From CAYYMD01 sp964480425 (lineage in GTDB: Bacteria; Planctomycetota; Phycisphaerae; SM23-33), in the NCBI GenBank assembly GCA_964480425.1, contig CAYZPY010000138.1, forward strand, positions 1 to 6,766: a DNA stretch of 6,766 bases, in the 5' to 3' direction. A program made the translations under genes and the position numbers. The notes beneath the pieces are model-generated. The model searched no databases, was not told the origin of the DNA, and saw only the letters and a list, made by a program, of their open reading frames with translations. Positions 6,508-6,766 of the stretch are shown here, piece after piece (positions within the stretch are counted from its first letter, which is position 1; each line of letters begins with the position of its first letter).

Positions 6508-6766
6508 AAACAAATATCAGTATTTCATGGAATATATTTTAGCCCGTATAGTGCGTATTATCCATCGGCGACGAAATCAGCAGGCGTGAACACGGATAAA
6601 CGCGAGCAAGGCGGATAACGAGCCGCCAGCGCGATCTTGTGCCATTGGTGCGAGCGGGCTGGTGTTTCAAAGTGCACAAAATACCTATGCAAAATTTCCG
6701 ACGCCATTTAAGACATGAGCCAATTGCTTTGTCTGTAAATGATTGTCGTAAGTAGACGTGAAAAAA
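6508..6766. other. Intergenic region with no convincing gene
   Basis: About 260 bp upstream of larE without a coding frame that resembles a known protein and without a recognisable tRNA or riboswitch. The AT-rich part nearest larE (about 6515-6547) contains TAAAAT and TATATT on the minus strand and probably holds the larE promoter, but no matching -35 is evident at 16-18 bp. Further right are three GGATAA copies (6558-6563 inverted, 6594-6599, 6613-6618). There is a 5-bp GC stem GGCGG/CCGCC (6610-6614 with 6623-6627). A weak 9-bp stem with one bulge lies at 6711-6734. Neither stem is followed by a T-run, so neither is called a terminator. Confidence 0.5.

Noticed and set aside
5814..6542. 242-codon plus-strand frame opposite larE
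   Set aside because: The minus strand carries all LarE motifs; this frame has no family resemblance and no ribosome site.
6541..6660. tRNA, riboswitch or CRISPR in the right-hand intergenic region
   Set aside because: No T-loop/acceptor pattern, no known aptamer core and no regularly spaced repeats of CRISPR length were found on either strand.
6711..6734. Hairpin AGACA...TGTCT with inner AGC/GCT as a terminator
   Set aside because: The stem contains a bulge and neither side has a run of T, so it is more likely incidental secondary structure.
6758..6766. GTGAAAAAA as the start of a rightward gene
   Set aside because: Only three codons are visible and there is no Shine-Dalgarno or clear promoter before it, so it cannot be supported.

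Overview
This window reads as a chromosomal segment of a Gram-negative (diderm) bacterium that makes Kdo-containing lipopolysaccharide. A planctomycete, perhaps of the Phycisphaerae type, is my best guess. The hints are Thr/Gln/Pro-rich linkers of the TATQPTTSPA type inside an envelope protein, sparse Shine-Dalgarno sequences, and heavy use of the AUA codon in GC-rich DNA. This placement is inference; no marker gene in the window fixes it.

Layout. (1) Left edge, minus strand: the first 29 codons of a P-loop NTPase or kinase-like gene that runs off the window (1-88). Upstream of it on the same strand is a small integral-membrane zinc metalloprotease of family M50 / site-2 protease (110-781). 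(2) A 72-bp divergent intergenic region (782-853) carries a good sigma70-type promoter pointing right and a short palindrome next to the protease start. (3) A tightly packed plus-strand operon follows: kdsD (arabinose-5-phosphate isomerase), kdsC (Kdo-8-phosphate phosphatase) and a very long LptC/LptA-like protein of 1062 aa. The genes overlap by about 14 bp and 4 bp. (4) Ten bases after that operon, convergent on the minus strand, is larE (sulfur transferase of the nickel-pincer cofactor pathway, 5655-6497). (5) The right end (6498-6766) has no convincing gene. It holds the larE upstream region, three copies of GGATAA and two small hairpins.

How the genes fit together. KdsD and KdsC catalyse the first and third steps of Kdo synthesis, the sugar that joins lipid A to the LPS core. 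The third gene sits where lptC, then lptA and lptB, follow kdsC in Escherichia coli. Here a single ORF starts with an LptC-like membrane-anchored segment and continues into a series of LptA/OstA-like beta segments, and no separate lptA or lptB follows. The most interesting reading is a covalently continuous, one-piece periplasmic LPS bridge. larE belongs to an unrelated pathway; its cysteine pattern suggests the iron-sulfur, catalytic type rather than the sacrificial type.
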